DNA of 64,000 nucleotides, from NCBI GenBank assembly GCA_963725085.1, contig CAVRXM010000001.1, positions 682,001 through 746,000 of the forward strand. The letters run 5' to 3'. Made by a program: the position numbers and the translations under genes. The stretch comes from VRUE01 sp963725085. Lineage in GTDB: Bacteria > Actinomycetota > Thermoleophilia > Solirubrobacterales > 70-9. Below are positions 8,392-16,726 of this stretch, piece after piece; within the stretch, counting starts at the first letter, position 1, and every line of letters starts with the position of its first letter. The notes beneath the pieces were generated by a model. That model had not been told where the DNA came from. It made no database searches and saw nothing but the letters and a program-made list of their open reading frames with translations.

Positions 8392-9413
8392 GCGGACCCG
8401 GAGCGCGCCGGCGTGGCCGGCTCAGGCGCTCGGATTGCTCGGGCCCAGGCATCACTCGCCGCCGGCGTGGCGGCGGCTTCAGCTACCTCGATCCTGAGGG
8501 CGGCAGGGTCAGCGACGAGGACACGCTGGAGCGAATTCGGGCGCTGGCGATACCGCCGGCCTGGCGCGAGGTCTGGGTCTGCAGTGACCCCTACGGCCAC
8601 ATCCAGGCGACCGGCCTCGACGAAGCCGGGCGCAAGCAGTACCTGTACCACGAGCGCTGGCAGCTGCGGGCGGCGCAGCGCAAGTTCGAGTCGATGCGCG
8701 AGTTTGCAGCGGGCCTGCCCCGGCTGCGACGTGCTGTCAAGCGCGACCTCACCCGCGAGAGGATGCCGCGCGAGCGCGCCCTGGCATGCGCCGTCCGCCT
8801 CCTCGACCTCGGCTTCTTCCGGATCGGCGGAGAGGAGTACGCCGAGACCAACGAGAGCTACGGCATCGCGACGGTGCTGCGCGAGCACGTCTCGATCGAA
8901 GACGGGGAGGTCGTCTTCGACTTCCCTGCCAAGAGCGGCCAGCGGCGTGTGCAGGCGATCCGCGACCCCGAGGTCAGGGCGGCGATCGAAGCGATGCGTC
9001 GTCGCCGCAGCGGCCCCGACGACCTGCTCGTCTTCCGTGCGGACGGCTCCTGGCACGACGTGCGCTCCGAGGAGGTCAACGCTTACCTCCAGGAAAAGGC
9101 GGGCGAGGAGTTCTCGGCGAAGGACTTCCGCACCTGGCACGGGACGGTGCTCGCCGCGGTCGAGCTGGCGCGCGAGAAGGCAGCCTCCCCGAAGGGCGGC
9201 GCCGAGGGCGCGATCCGGGCTGCGATAAAGCGGGTGGCCGAGCGTCTCGGCAACACCCCGGCGGTCTGTCGCAGCTCCTACATCGATCCGCGCGTGCTCG
9301 ACCGCTTCCGCGATGGCAAGACGATCGAGCTTCCGCGCCTCGCGCCTGAAGGAACCATCACGCCCCGCCGGCAGAGGGCGGTCGAGCGCCGGGTTCTGGA
9401 GCTGATTCGGTAG
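8388..9413 (+). CDS. DNA topoisomerase IB
   Basis: The 341-residue protein matches poxvirus-like bacterial topoisomerase IB, which relaxes supercoils through a 3'-phosphotyrosyl intermediate. The N-terminal DNA-binding region holds FSYLDPEGGRVSDEDTLERI and IPPAWREVWVCSDP. The catalytic domain holds FRIGGEEYAETNESYGI, KDFRTWHGTV with the catalytic Arg/His region, and the nucleophilic Tyr in CRSSYIDP. The first 30 residues are Arg-rich. It overlaps the FMN reductase gene by four bases. A tRNA-Ala gene lies convergently downstream. Confidence 0.92.
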   Translation: MSGPGARRRGRLRRSDCSGPGITRRRRGGGFSYLDPEGGRVSDEDTLERIRALAIPPAWREVWVCSDPYGHIQATGLDEAGRKQYLYHERWQLRAAQRKFESMREFAAGLPRLRRAVKRDLTRERMPRERALACAVRLLDLGFFRIGGEEYAETNESYGIATVLREHVSIEDGEVVFDFPAKSGQRRVQAIRDPEVRAAIEAMRRRRSGPDDLLVFRADGSWHDVRSEEVNAYLQEKAGEEFSAKDFRTWHGTVLAAVELAREKAASPKGGAEGAIRAAIKRVAERLGNTPAVCRSSYIDPRVLDRFRDGKTIELPRLAPEGTITPRRQRAVERRVLELIR

Positions 9414-9447
9414 GTGGGTGCCGGGGCTGCGTCGGGGGTTCTTTGGA

Positions 9448-9520
9448 TGGAGCTAGCCGGACTCGAACCGGCGACCTCCTGGGTGCGATCCAGGCGCTCT
9501 TCCAACTGAGCTATAGCCCC
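9448..9520 (-). tRNA. tRNA-Ala (anticodon CGC)
   Basis: A full cloverleaf can be drawn: acceptor GGGGCTA pairs with TAGCTCC and includes the G3-U70 alanine identity pair, the anticodon loop is ATCGCAC, and the T arm is GCCGG-TTCGAGT-CCGGC. The discriminator is A. CCA is not encoded. Confidence 0.97.
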
Positions 9521-9602
9521 GCGATTGGAGGTTGGGAGGATCGTCCCAAAGCCCTCGCAACGCCAAGGATAACCCCATAGTGTTTAGCTTCCCGGAGTCA
9601 GC

Positions 9603-10361
9603 ATGGGCATTCTCGACGAGGCAATTCGCGAGCATCTGGAGCTGAAGCGCCAGCATGGCGCCGACCAGTCGGAGCTGCAACAGCTCGAGGACGAGGCGTT
9701 CGGCGCGCCCGGCCGTCCCGGCGACGAGGGGTCCGAGAGCCTCGCCGAGGCCCCGACCGAGTTCATGGCCCAGCCGGACACGGCTGCGGACGCAGAGAGT
9801 GGATCCGCGGAGGCGCCGAGCGCGCGAACAGAGGCCGCGGCGCGGATCGCCGACCTTCAGGAGGCCCCGGAGAGGCCGCCGGCGCCCGAGCCCGTCGAGG
9901 AGCCCCCGGCTGCGGATGCGCAGGACGAGGAGCCTTCGGCGACCGAACACGAGATCCCCGAGGGGACGCCGTCCGGGCCGACCACCGAGGAACGCGAGGT
10001 GATCGCCGAGCAGCCGACCGAGATGCACGACGTCGAGGAGGAACTCGCCGAGGAGGCCGAGGCGGACGTCGTCGACCTCGAGGAGGACGAGGACGAAGAC
10101 TTCTGGGACGAGAAGCGCCTCTCCGACGAGCTCGACCAGGCCCTGGAAGCGCCGCTCGACTCCGAGGAGGTCGAGGAGGAGGAGGAGATCGCCGAGGAGG
10201 TCGAGGGGGAGGACGAGCAGCCCGCGGCCGAGACCACGGCTGCCGAGTCCGAGGACGAGGACGTCCTCGAGGAGACGCCCGAGTTCCTCGAGCAGAGCCC
10301 CGAGGACGACGAGCTCTGGTTCGAGCAGAAGCCGCCGAAGGACTTCGACTTCGACGACTGA
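9603..10361 (+). CDS. Highly acidic hypothetical protein between two tRNA-Ala genes
   Basis: The 252-residue chain starts MGILDEAIREHLELKRQHGA, a short amphipathic helix, and then becomes extremely rich in Glu, Asp, Pro and Ala, with runs such as DLEEDEDEDFWDEKR and a C terminus PPKDFDFDD. The central region is low complexity and surely disordered. No enzyme motif or membrane segment is seen. The acidic blocks could bind basic proteins or cations, but this is inference. It is encoded opposite to the tRNA genes on both sides. Confidence 0.75.
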   Translation: MGILDEAIREHLELKRQHGADQSELQQLEDEAFGAPGRPGDEGSESLAEAPTEFMAQPDTAADAESGSAEAPSARTEAAARIADLQEAPERPPAPEPVEEPPAADAQDEEPSATEHEIPEGTPSGPTTEEREVIAEQPTEMHDVEEELAEEAEADVVDLEEDEDEDFWDEKRLSDELDQALEAPLDSEEVEEEEEIAEEVEGEDEQPAAETTAAESEDEDVLEETPEFLEQSPEDDELWFEQKPPKDFDFDD

Positions 10362-10367
10362 CGCCGA

Positions 10368-10440
10368 TGGAGCCAGCGGGGCTCGAACCCGCGACCTCAG
10401 CGTTGCAAACGCTGCGCTCTTCCAGCTGAGCTATGGCCCC
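10368..10440 (-). tRNA. tRNA-Ala (anticodon TGC)
   Basis: Acceptor GGGGCCA pairs with TGGCTCC and has the G3-U70 pair. The anticodon stem CAGCG/CGCTG carries loop TTTGCAA, anticodon TGC. The T arm GCGGG-TTCGAGC-CCCGC is intact. Discriminator A; CCA not encoded. Confidence 0.97.
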
Positions 10441-10485
10441 GTCTGACTCATTTTAGGCGCGAGGGGCGCGCATCCCGCCGGCTAC

Positions 10486-10518
10486 CCGGCGAGGAGAGGC
10501 CGAAGCCTCGGTCGCCGG
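10486..10518. repeat. Strong intergenic hairpin
   Basis: CCGGCGA and TCGCCGG enclose an inner stem GAGGC-CGAA-GCCTC. It lies between tRNA-Ala and lipA; flanking copies of GCCGGCTACC form a direct repeat. It could act as a bidirectional terminator, although no T-run follows it. Confidence 0.5.
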
Positions 10519-10643
10519 CTACCAGATGGTCGAGCTGACGCTCGAGGTGCGGCCCAGCGGCGGGATCCCGTTCCAGACCAAGCGGAAGTTCTCCTCCGGG
10601 CGGCTCGGGGGTCGAGCCGGGCCGCTCCTTGGCCTGAGCGCCG

Positions 10644-11615
10644 CTAACCGGCCGCGGCCCGCTCAGGCAGGTTCTGGTCGGCGTGGTAGGAGCTGCGGAC
10701 CAGCGGCCCCGACGCCACCGACTCGAACCCGAGCTCGTACGCCGCGCGCTCCAGCGCCTCGAACTCCTCCGGGTGCCAGTAGCGGTCGACCGGCAGGTGG
10801 TTCTCCGTGGGGCGCAGGTACTGGCCGACGGTCAGGACCTGGACCCCGTGGTCGCGGAGGATCCCGAACGCATCGACCATCTCCTCGAATGACTCGCCGA
10901 GACCGACCATCAGGCCAGACTTGGTGACCACGGCAGGCCCGCCCATTTCCTTCGCCAGCCGCAGGACGCGGGCCGAGCGCGTGAACCGGGACCCCCGCCG
11001 GGCCTTGGCGTAGAGCCGCGGGACCGTCTCGACGTTGTGGTTGAAGACGTCGGGCCGCTCGTGGATCACCTTCGCCAGCGGCATCTCCTGGCCGCGGAAG
11101 TCGGGCGTCAGGACCTCGACCCGACAGCCGGGGGCCTGCATCCGGATCGACCGGATCGTCGCGACGAACGCGCTCGCCCCGTAGTCGGGCAGGTCGTCAC
11201 GGTCGACCGAGGTGACGACCGCGTGCCGCAGCCCCATCCGCTTGACCTGGTTGGCGACGCGAAGCGGCTCGAGCGGGTCGCTCCAGGTCGGCACGCCCGT
11301 CTTCACGTTGCAGAACCCGCAGCGCCTGGTGCAGACGTCGCCGAGGATCATGAAGGTCGCCGTCCCGCGCTCCCAGCACTCGCCGACGTTCGGGCAGTTC
11401 GCCTCCTCGCAGACGGTGTGGAGGCCCTCGCCGCCGATCTCCGCCTTCAGGCGCCGATACGTCGGCCCGCCCGGCGCCGGCACCTTCAGCCAGGCCGGCT
11501 TGCGGGCGCGGCGGAACGGGACCGCGCCCTCTCCGTCGGCGGCCGTCCCGCCGGGGCGGGCGCGCGAGCGGGTCACGTGGACGCGCTCCGAAGCGTTTGT
11601 CGTCGCCTCGCTCAT
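10644..11615 (-). CDS. lipA: Lipoyl synthase
   Basis: This radical-SAM enzyme inserts two sulfur atoms into octanoyl groups on E2 and related carriers. The 323-residue protein shows both cluster sites: the auxiliary set CEEANCPNVGEC and the radical SAM triad CTRRCGFC. It also has the C-terminal RSSYHAD with the conserved Arg-Ser-Ser-Tyr. The N-terminal 25 residues are a poorly conserved basic extension. It overlaps the end of lipB by four bases and is read just after it, matching their sequential steps. The PDH genes that need the cofactor lie a few kb away. Confidence 0.97.
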   Translation of the reverse strand: MSEATTNASERVHVTRSRARPGGTAADGEGAVPFRRARKPAWLKVPAPGGPTYRRLKAEIGGEGLHTVCEEANCPNVGECWERGTATFMILGDVCTRRCGFCNVKTGVPTWSDPLEPLRVANQVKRMGLRHAVVTSVDRDDLPDYGASAFVATIRSIRMQAPGCRVEVLTPDFRGQEMPLAKVIHERPDVFNHNVETVPRLYAKARRGSRFTRSARVLRLAKEMGGPAVVTKSGLMVGLGESFEEMVDAFGILRDHGVQVLTVGQYLRPTENHLPVDRYWHPEEFEALERAAYELGFESVASGPLVRSSYHADQNLPERAAAG

Positions 11616-12351
11616 GCAATGCCGAGCCTAGCGCTGTCGAGCCCGAGCGCCGCCGGCTCGGTCGCGACCGGCTCGCGCTCGAAGACCTCGGCGAAGCGCG
11701 TGACCAGCGATGTCCGGAACGCGGCCGAGGTCCTGCTCGGCGCCGAGCTCGCGGCCGAGCGAGGTGACCCTGCATCCCTCGATCCCGCAGGGCACGATCC
11801 ACTCGAACGGCTGCAGGTCGTTGTTGACGTTGACGGCGAGCCCGTGGGTCGTGACCCCGCGGCTGACGTGGACGCCGATCGAGCCGATCTTGCGCGCCTC
11901 CTCGCCCGGGGCGGCGGCCGCGCCGGGCGCGCTCCCCTTTGTCCAGATCCCGGTCAGGCCCTCGATCGTCTGCGTCTCGACCCCGTGGTCGGCGATCGCG
12001 GCGATCGCGGCCCGCTCCAGCCGCCGCACGTACTCGTGGACGTCGTCGCCGTAGGGCTTCAGCGAGACGATCGGGTAGGCGACGAGCTGGCCGGGGCCGT
12101 GGTAGGTGACGCGCCCGCCGCGGTCGGTGTCGTGGACCTCGATCCCCTGCGCCTCGTACCACTCGGGGGCCATCGGCAGCTCCTCGGGGCCGGAGCGGCG
12201 CCCGCGCGTGTAGGTCGGAGGATGCTCGAGCAGCAGCAGGACGTCGGCCAGCTCCCCCTCCTGGCGCGCCTCCAGCAGCCACCGCTGGGCGACGCGACGC
12301 CTCCTCGTAGGGGATCAGACCGCACTCGACGACCAGGATTTCCGTGCTCAC
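11612..12351 (-). CDS. lipB: Octanoyltransferase (two apparent frameshifts)
   Basis: LipB moves octanoyl from acyl carrier protein to lipoyl domains. In one frame are TYHGPGQLVAYPIVSLKPY, the catalytic Lys in ARKIGSIGVHVSRGVTTHG and the catalytic Cys in VPCGIEGCRVTSL. The N terminus (GTG start, STEILVVECGLIPYEEA) passes to RVAQRWLLEARQEGE only after a shift near 12305. The C terminus passes to TSLVTRFAEVFEREPVATE after a shift near 11715. With both corrected, the gene is full length and its TGA overlaps the lipA ATG. Both catalytic residues are intact, so assembly error is favoured over decay. Confidence 0.85.
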
Positions 12352-12400
12352 ACTTGAAATCGTTGCAGGCCGCCAGTTGGAATCCCTCCTTCACCCCTGA

Positions 12401-14028
12401 ATGCACCAGCCCAAACTTCTCAGACCTGACTGGCTGCCGGCGGTCGCGCTGAGCTCGGCGCTCGCCCTGGCGATGCTGGCATGGAACCCACAGGTCGGCG
12501 ACCTCGCCGCCCAGGTGTTCCGAACCGAGCTGTTCCGCGACGGCGGCCTCGGGATCTGGAACGGCAGCTGGTACGGCGGCCATTACACGCTCACCTACAG
12601 CGTCCTCTTCCCGCCGCTCGCGGCGCTGGTCGGGCCGCGCACGGTCGGGGTCCTGGCGGTGATCGCCTCGGCCTATCTCTTCGACCGGCTGGTCCGCGAC
12701 CGCTGGGGGGACGCGGCCCGCCCGGCGACCCTCTGGTTCGCCGCCGGTGTCGTCACCCTCCTCGCCGACGGCCAGCTCACCTTCGCGCTCGGCGTCGTCT
12801 TCGGCCTCGCGACGCTGCGGGCGCTGCAGCGCGGCCGCCCTGCTCTCGGCCTCGCGCTCGCCGCGGGCTGCGCGCTCTCGAGCCCCGTCGCCGCCGTCTT
12901 CCTCGCCGGCGTCCTCGTCGCCGGGTCGGTCGAACTTGCCCCCCGGCGAGCCTCGGCCGGCAACGTCCACGCGATCCAGGTCGCCTGCGTCGCCTTCGGC
13001 CTCGTCCTGATCCCCAACCTCGCTCTTCCCCGGGGCGGGCCACTTCCCGTTCGTCTTCTCCTCCTACCTCGCGATCCCGCTCTGGTGCGGCTCGGCGCTG
13101 TACCTCACCCGCGGGCTCGGCAAGGAGGAGCGCGAGCTGCGCCAGGTCCTGATCGCCTACACGCTGGCGGCCACCGCGGTCTGGCTGCTCCCGAATGCGA
13201 TGGGCGGCAACGCGGTCCGGCTCGGGGCGCTCTTCGGCGGCCCGGTCCTGGCGGCGGTCCTGCTCGCTCGCCGACCCCGCTCTCCGGTCTGGTTCGTCGC
13301 CCTGTTCCTCGCCGGCAGCCTCTACTGGCAGCTCAACGCCAGCGTCACCCAGATCGCCCGCAGCGTCGGCGACCCCTCGACCCAGGCCGCCTACTTCGAA
13401 CCGCTCGCCCACTGGCTGCGGGCCAACGGCGGCCAGGGGGCCCGGGTCGAGGTGCCGCCGACAGCCAACCACTGGGAGTCGGCCTACCTCTCGCCCGACG
13501 TCGAACTCGCGCGCGGCTGGCTGCGCCAGATCGACACCACCAGGGACGACATCTTCTACGACGACGACGGCAACCTCAGCGGCCCCGAGTACCGGGCCTG
13601 GCTGCACGACAACGCGGTCCGCTTCGTCGCCGTTCCCGATGCCCCGCTCGACTACTCCTCGGTCGCCGAGCGGCGGCTGATCCTCAGCGACCCGTCGTAC
13701 CTGCGGCTGCGCTGGGCCAACTCCCACTGGCGCGTCTACGCGGTCCTCGACCACGCCCCCCTGGTCGCAGCCCGAGGGAAGCGCGGCGGCCCGCGTCCTC
13801 CAGGTCGGGCGACAGGGATTCACCCTCGACGTGACCCGGCCAGGCGAGTTCCTCGTCCGGGTCAACTTCACCCCCTACTGGTCGATCGGCCGCGGCCACG
13901 GCTGCCTGCTGCGGCGCGGCGAGTGGACCCTGGCGCGGGCCGAAAGCCCCGGCGTCTTCCACGTCGGCGCCGATTTCTCGCTCGCGCGCGCCTGGGACGC
14001 CGTCACCGGGGCCCGCAAGACCTGCTGA
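12401..14028 (+). CDS. Polytopic membrane protein, glycosyltransferase-C-like (two frameshifts)
   Basis: Three frames together give about 540 residues. The first (to about 13030) has several hydrophobic segments and the loop FRDGGLGIWNGSWYGGHYTL, which resembles the early periplasmic loop of GT-C-type lipid-linked sugar transferases. The second continues with membrane segments and a soluble domain starting PLAHWLRANGGQGARVEV. The third (from about 13780) supplies the last 80 residues, VTRPGEFLVRVNFTPYWSIG. Shifts lie in GC-rich runs. A role in envelope glycan or lipid modification is inferred from topology only. It is divergent from lipB. Confidence 0.65.
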
Positions 14029-14100
14029 GCCAGCCACATCCCCAGAGATGCACCCAAGGAATCGGGCCCACTCAAGGCCCAACATCGCCCGGTCGATCCT

Positions 14101-14364
14101 GTGAGCGTGGAACGCCCCCGATCTCGACCCGCGTCCTGGCGGTCAACCCTCACTCGGCAACGGCCTCACCGTACCGTCGACTTGCTGCTGGGTGCGTTGC
14201 TTCTCGCTTGCATTACGGGAGGAGTAGCGACACTGAGTCCGATCCTCGGGCTCGTGGTGGTGGTCGCGGTAGTCGGCCTGTACCTGGACGGTCTCCGCCG
14301 CGAGAAACAACATCGGAAGAAGCACCGCTCGTCCCACGCAACCACGCAGCGACCCGGCCCCTGA
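14101..14364 (+). CDS. Small membrane protein, hypothetical
   Basis: GTG start, 87 residues. A basic N terminus precedes two hydrophobic segments (VDLLLGALLLACITGGVAT and ILGLVVVVAVVGLYLDGL) joined by a short turn, then a basic Lys/Arg/His tail. The arrangement fits a hairpin membrane protein with both ends in the cytoplasm. No family recognised. It is convergent with the E2 gene. Confidence 0.55.
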   Translation: MSVERPRSRPASWRSTLTRQRPHRTVDLLLGALLLACITGGVATLSPILGLVVVVAVVGLYLDGLRREKQHRKKHRSSHATTQRPGP

Positions 14365-14376
14365 GGGCACTTCCGT

Positions 14377-15737
14377 TCAGAGGGCAAGCAGCAGAGGCTC
14401 TTCGAGCAGCGTCCGTACCCGGGCGAGGAACTCCGCCCCCTCGGCCCCGTAGAGGATGCGGTGGTCGCAGGCGAGGTTGACCGACATCAGGTGCGCCGCG
14501 CCGAGCTCGCCGTTGCGGACGACCGCCCGCTCGGCGATCGCGCCGACGGCGAGGATCGCCGCCTGCGGCGGGTTGATCACCGCCGAGAAGCTGTCGATCC
14601 CGTACATCCCGAGGTTGGAGACGGTGAAGGTGGCGCCGGAGAGCTCGGGCGGGGTGATCGAGCCGTCGCGAACCCGCCCGGCGAGCGCGCGGGAGTCGGA
14701 GGCGATCTCGCGCAGGCCCTTGCGGTCGGCGTCGAAGACGGTCGGCACGACCAGCGAGTCGCGGGCGGCGACGGCGATCCCGACGTTGACCCGCGAGTAG
14801 AGCTCGAAGCGGCCGTCGCGGTAGGCGCCGTTGGCGCGCGGGTGCTCGCGGAGGGCGAGCGCGCACGCCTTGACGACCATGTCGTTGAACGAGGGCACGA
14901 CCTCGCCCTCCCGCGCCGCCGATTTCAGCATCGACCTGGCCTCGACCGCGCGGCTCATGTCGACCTCCGCCTGCAGGTAGAAGTGCGGCGCCGTCGCCTT
15001 CGACTCGGCCATACGCCGCGCGACCGTGGCCTGGAGCTTGGAGAGGTCCTCGTAGGCCACCTGGCCCTTGGCGGTCTCGGGACCTGAAAATGCCGGCATC
15101 TGCTCTGCCCCCGCGGGTCCTGTCGCCGGCGCAGGGGGGGTGCTGCGGGCCGAGCTGTCCTCGACCCCCCCTGCACCGGCGCCACCCGCGGGAGCTGCCG
15201 CTGCTTCCACATCCGCCTTCACGATCCGACCGCCAGGGCCAGAGCCCTCGAGTTGCGAAAGCTCGACGCCACGCTCTTTCGCCAAGCGTCTGGCGAGCGG
15301 CGACGCTTTCGGCCGCCCATCGGCCTGGTCAGCCGGAAGCTCGCTGGGCGCGGCGGTCGCTCGCCGCGGGTGGTGCTCGGGGCGGGTTCCTCGCCCGCAG
15401 CCTGCGCGGAGGAGGGGCCCTCCGCGGCGACAGGACCCGCGCGGCCGGGACGCCGTCTCCTCAGCGTCAGGACCCGCGGCCGGGGCGGCCGAGACTCCAT
15501 CCGAATCGCCAACCCGCGCAATCGGAGTCCCGATCGGCAGCGTCGTCCCCCTCCTGGCACGAGGATCTCGGTGAGCGTCCCGGCCACGTCGGCTTCGTAC
15601 GCCATGTTCGCCTTGTCGGTCTCGATCTCGACCAGCTCGTCGCCGACCGCGACCTCCTCGCCGACCTGCTTCAGCCACTGCAGGATCGTCCCCTCCTCCA
15701 TCGAGTCCGAGAGGCGGGGCATGACGACGTCGGCCAT
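14377..15737 (-). CDS. Pyruvate dehydrogenase E2, dihydrolipoamide acetyltransferase (frameshifted)
   Basis: E2 forms the core of the PDH complex and transfers acetyl from lipoyl-Lys to CoA. The first 60 residues are a lipoyl domain with Lys42 in ETDKANM. A shift near 15555 leads to LPIGTPIARVG, a linker, the peripheral-subunit-binding domain (SPLARRLAKERGVELSQLEG), a second linker and the catalytic domain. Its active-site motif is CDHRILYGAEG, with Tyr where many E2s have Asp, as in plastid-type enzymes. Both linkers hold palindromic inserts, and extra shifts may lie there. ATG overlaps the E1 beta stop, so the genes are coupled. Confidence 0.88.
15111..15194. repeat. Palindromic insert in second E2 linker
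   Basis: Outer arms CCGCGGGT and ACCCGCGG and inner arms GCAGGGGGG and CCCCCCTGC form a stem of about 26 pairs with small bulges. The left arm contains CGGGTCCTGTCGC, shared with the elements at 15382-15440 and 53599-53653. It encodes part of the Ala/Pro/Gly-rich linker between the binding and catalytic domains of E2. Confidence 0.6.
15382..15440. repeat. Palindromic element in first E2 linker (family shared with grpE)
   Basis: Outer stem GCGGGT-CCT / AGG-ACCCGC encloses a variable inner stem GGAGG/CCTCC. Blocks GCCCGCAGCCTGCG and GCGACAGGACCCG are almost identical to those at 53599-53653 inside grpE, while the inner stems differ but still pair. On the minus strand, one frame reads AGPVAAEGPSSAQAAGEEP, similar to the grpE-encoded peptide. 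Confidence 0.7.
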
Positions 15738-16726
15738 CAGATCGACCCCTCCAGAGCGGCCAGCGCCGCACTGACGACGTGCTCGGCGTGCGGGATCGCC
15801 GCCTGCTCGAGCCGCCTCGAGTACGGCATGTGGACGTCGGCGCCGGTGACCCGCTGGACCGGCGCGTCGAGGTGGTCGAAGGCCTGCTCGGTGATCAGGG
15901 TCGAGAGGTTGGCGCCGACCCCGCCGTGCGGCCAGCCCTCCTCGACGATCACCGCCCGGTTCGTCTTGCGGACCGACTCGAGGATCGTGTCGAGGTCGAG
16001 CGGCCGCAGCGTGCGGGGGTCGATCACCTCGGCCTCGACGCCGTGCTCGTTGGCGAGCGCCCTCGCCGCGTCCTCGGCGACGTGCGCCATCTTCAGGATG
16101 CCGACGATCGTCACGTCGCCGCCCTCGCGCCGCACCGCCGCCTCGCCGAAGCGCAGCACCTCCTCGCCGTCCTCGCCGACCTCGCCGCGCCGCCCGTAGA
16201 GGCTCTCGTGCTCGATGAAGACGACCGGGTTGTCGTCGCGGATCGCCGCCTTCAGCAGCGCCTTGCCGTCGGCCGGGGTCGACGGGCAGGCGACGAGCAG
16301 GCCCGGGACCTGGAGGTAGAGGGCCTCGAAGCTGTGGGAGTGGGTGGGGCCGAGCTGGTGGCCGCCGCCGCCGGGCATCCGGATCACCATCGGGACCCGC
16401 GCCTGGCCGTTGAACATGTAGGGGATCGCGGCGGCGTGGTTGACGATCTGGTCGAGCGCCAGCAGCGAGAAGTTGACCGTCATCAGCTCGACGATCGGCC
16501 GCAGCCCGCCCATCGCCGCGCCGACCCCGGTGCCGACGATCGTGTTCTCGGAGATCGGCGTGTCGCGGACCCGCCGCTCGCCGAACTCGTCGAGCAGGCC
16601 CTCGGTGACCTTGAACGCGCCCTGGAAGACGCCGACGTCCTCGCCGATCACGAAGACCGACTCGTCGCGGCGCATCTCCTCGGCCATCGCGTCGCGCAGC
16701 GCCTCCCGCATCCGCAGCGTCGCCAT
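15737..16726 (-). CDS. Pyruvate dehydrogenase E1 component, beta subunit
   Basis: The 329-residue protein is the standard transketolase-like beta subunit of an alpha2beta2 E1. Visible family blocks are FVIGEDVGVFQGAFKVTEGL, RVRDTPISENTIVGTGVGAA, MPGGGGHQLGPTHSHSFEAL and the C-terminal domain with EVIDPRTLRPLD and VIVEEGWPHGGVGA. With E1 alpha it decarboxylates pyruvate using thiamine diphosphate. The ATG overlaps the E1 alpha stop and its own stop overlaps the E2 ATG, giving tight translational coupling in the order alpha, beta, E2. A pyruvate substrate is inferred from lpdA, lipA and lipB nearby; branched-chain oxo acids remain possible. Confidence 0.93.
   Translation of the reverse strand: MATLRMREALRDAMAEEMRRDESVFVIGEDVGVFQGAFKVTEGLLDEFGERRVRDTPISENTIVGTGVGAAMGGLRPIVELMTVNFSLLALDQIVNHAAAIPYMFNGQARVPMVIRMPGGGGHQLGPTHSHSFEALYLQVPGLLVACPSTPADGKALLKAAIRDDNPVVFIEHESLYGRRGEVGEDGEEVLRFGEAAVRREGGDVTIVGILKMAHVAEDAARALANEHGVEAEVIDPRTLRPLDLDTILESVRKTNRAVIVEEGWPHGGVGANLSTLITEQAFDHLDAPVQRVTGADVHMPYSRRLEQAAIPHAEHVVSAALAALEGSI

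Noticed and set aside
10526..10640. Short plus-strand frame MVELTLEVRPSGGIPF
   Set aside because: The first 25 residues look vaguely like a small secreted-domain fragment, but there is no ribosome site and the rest is meaningless.
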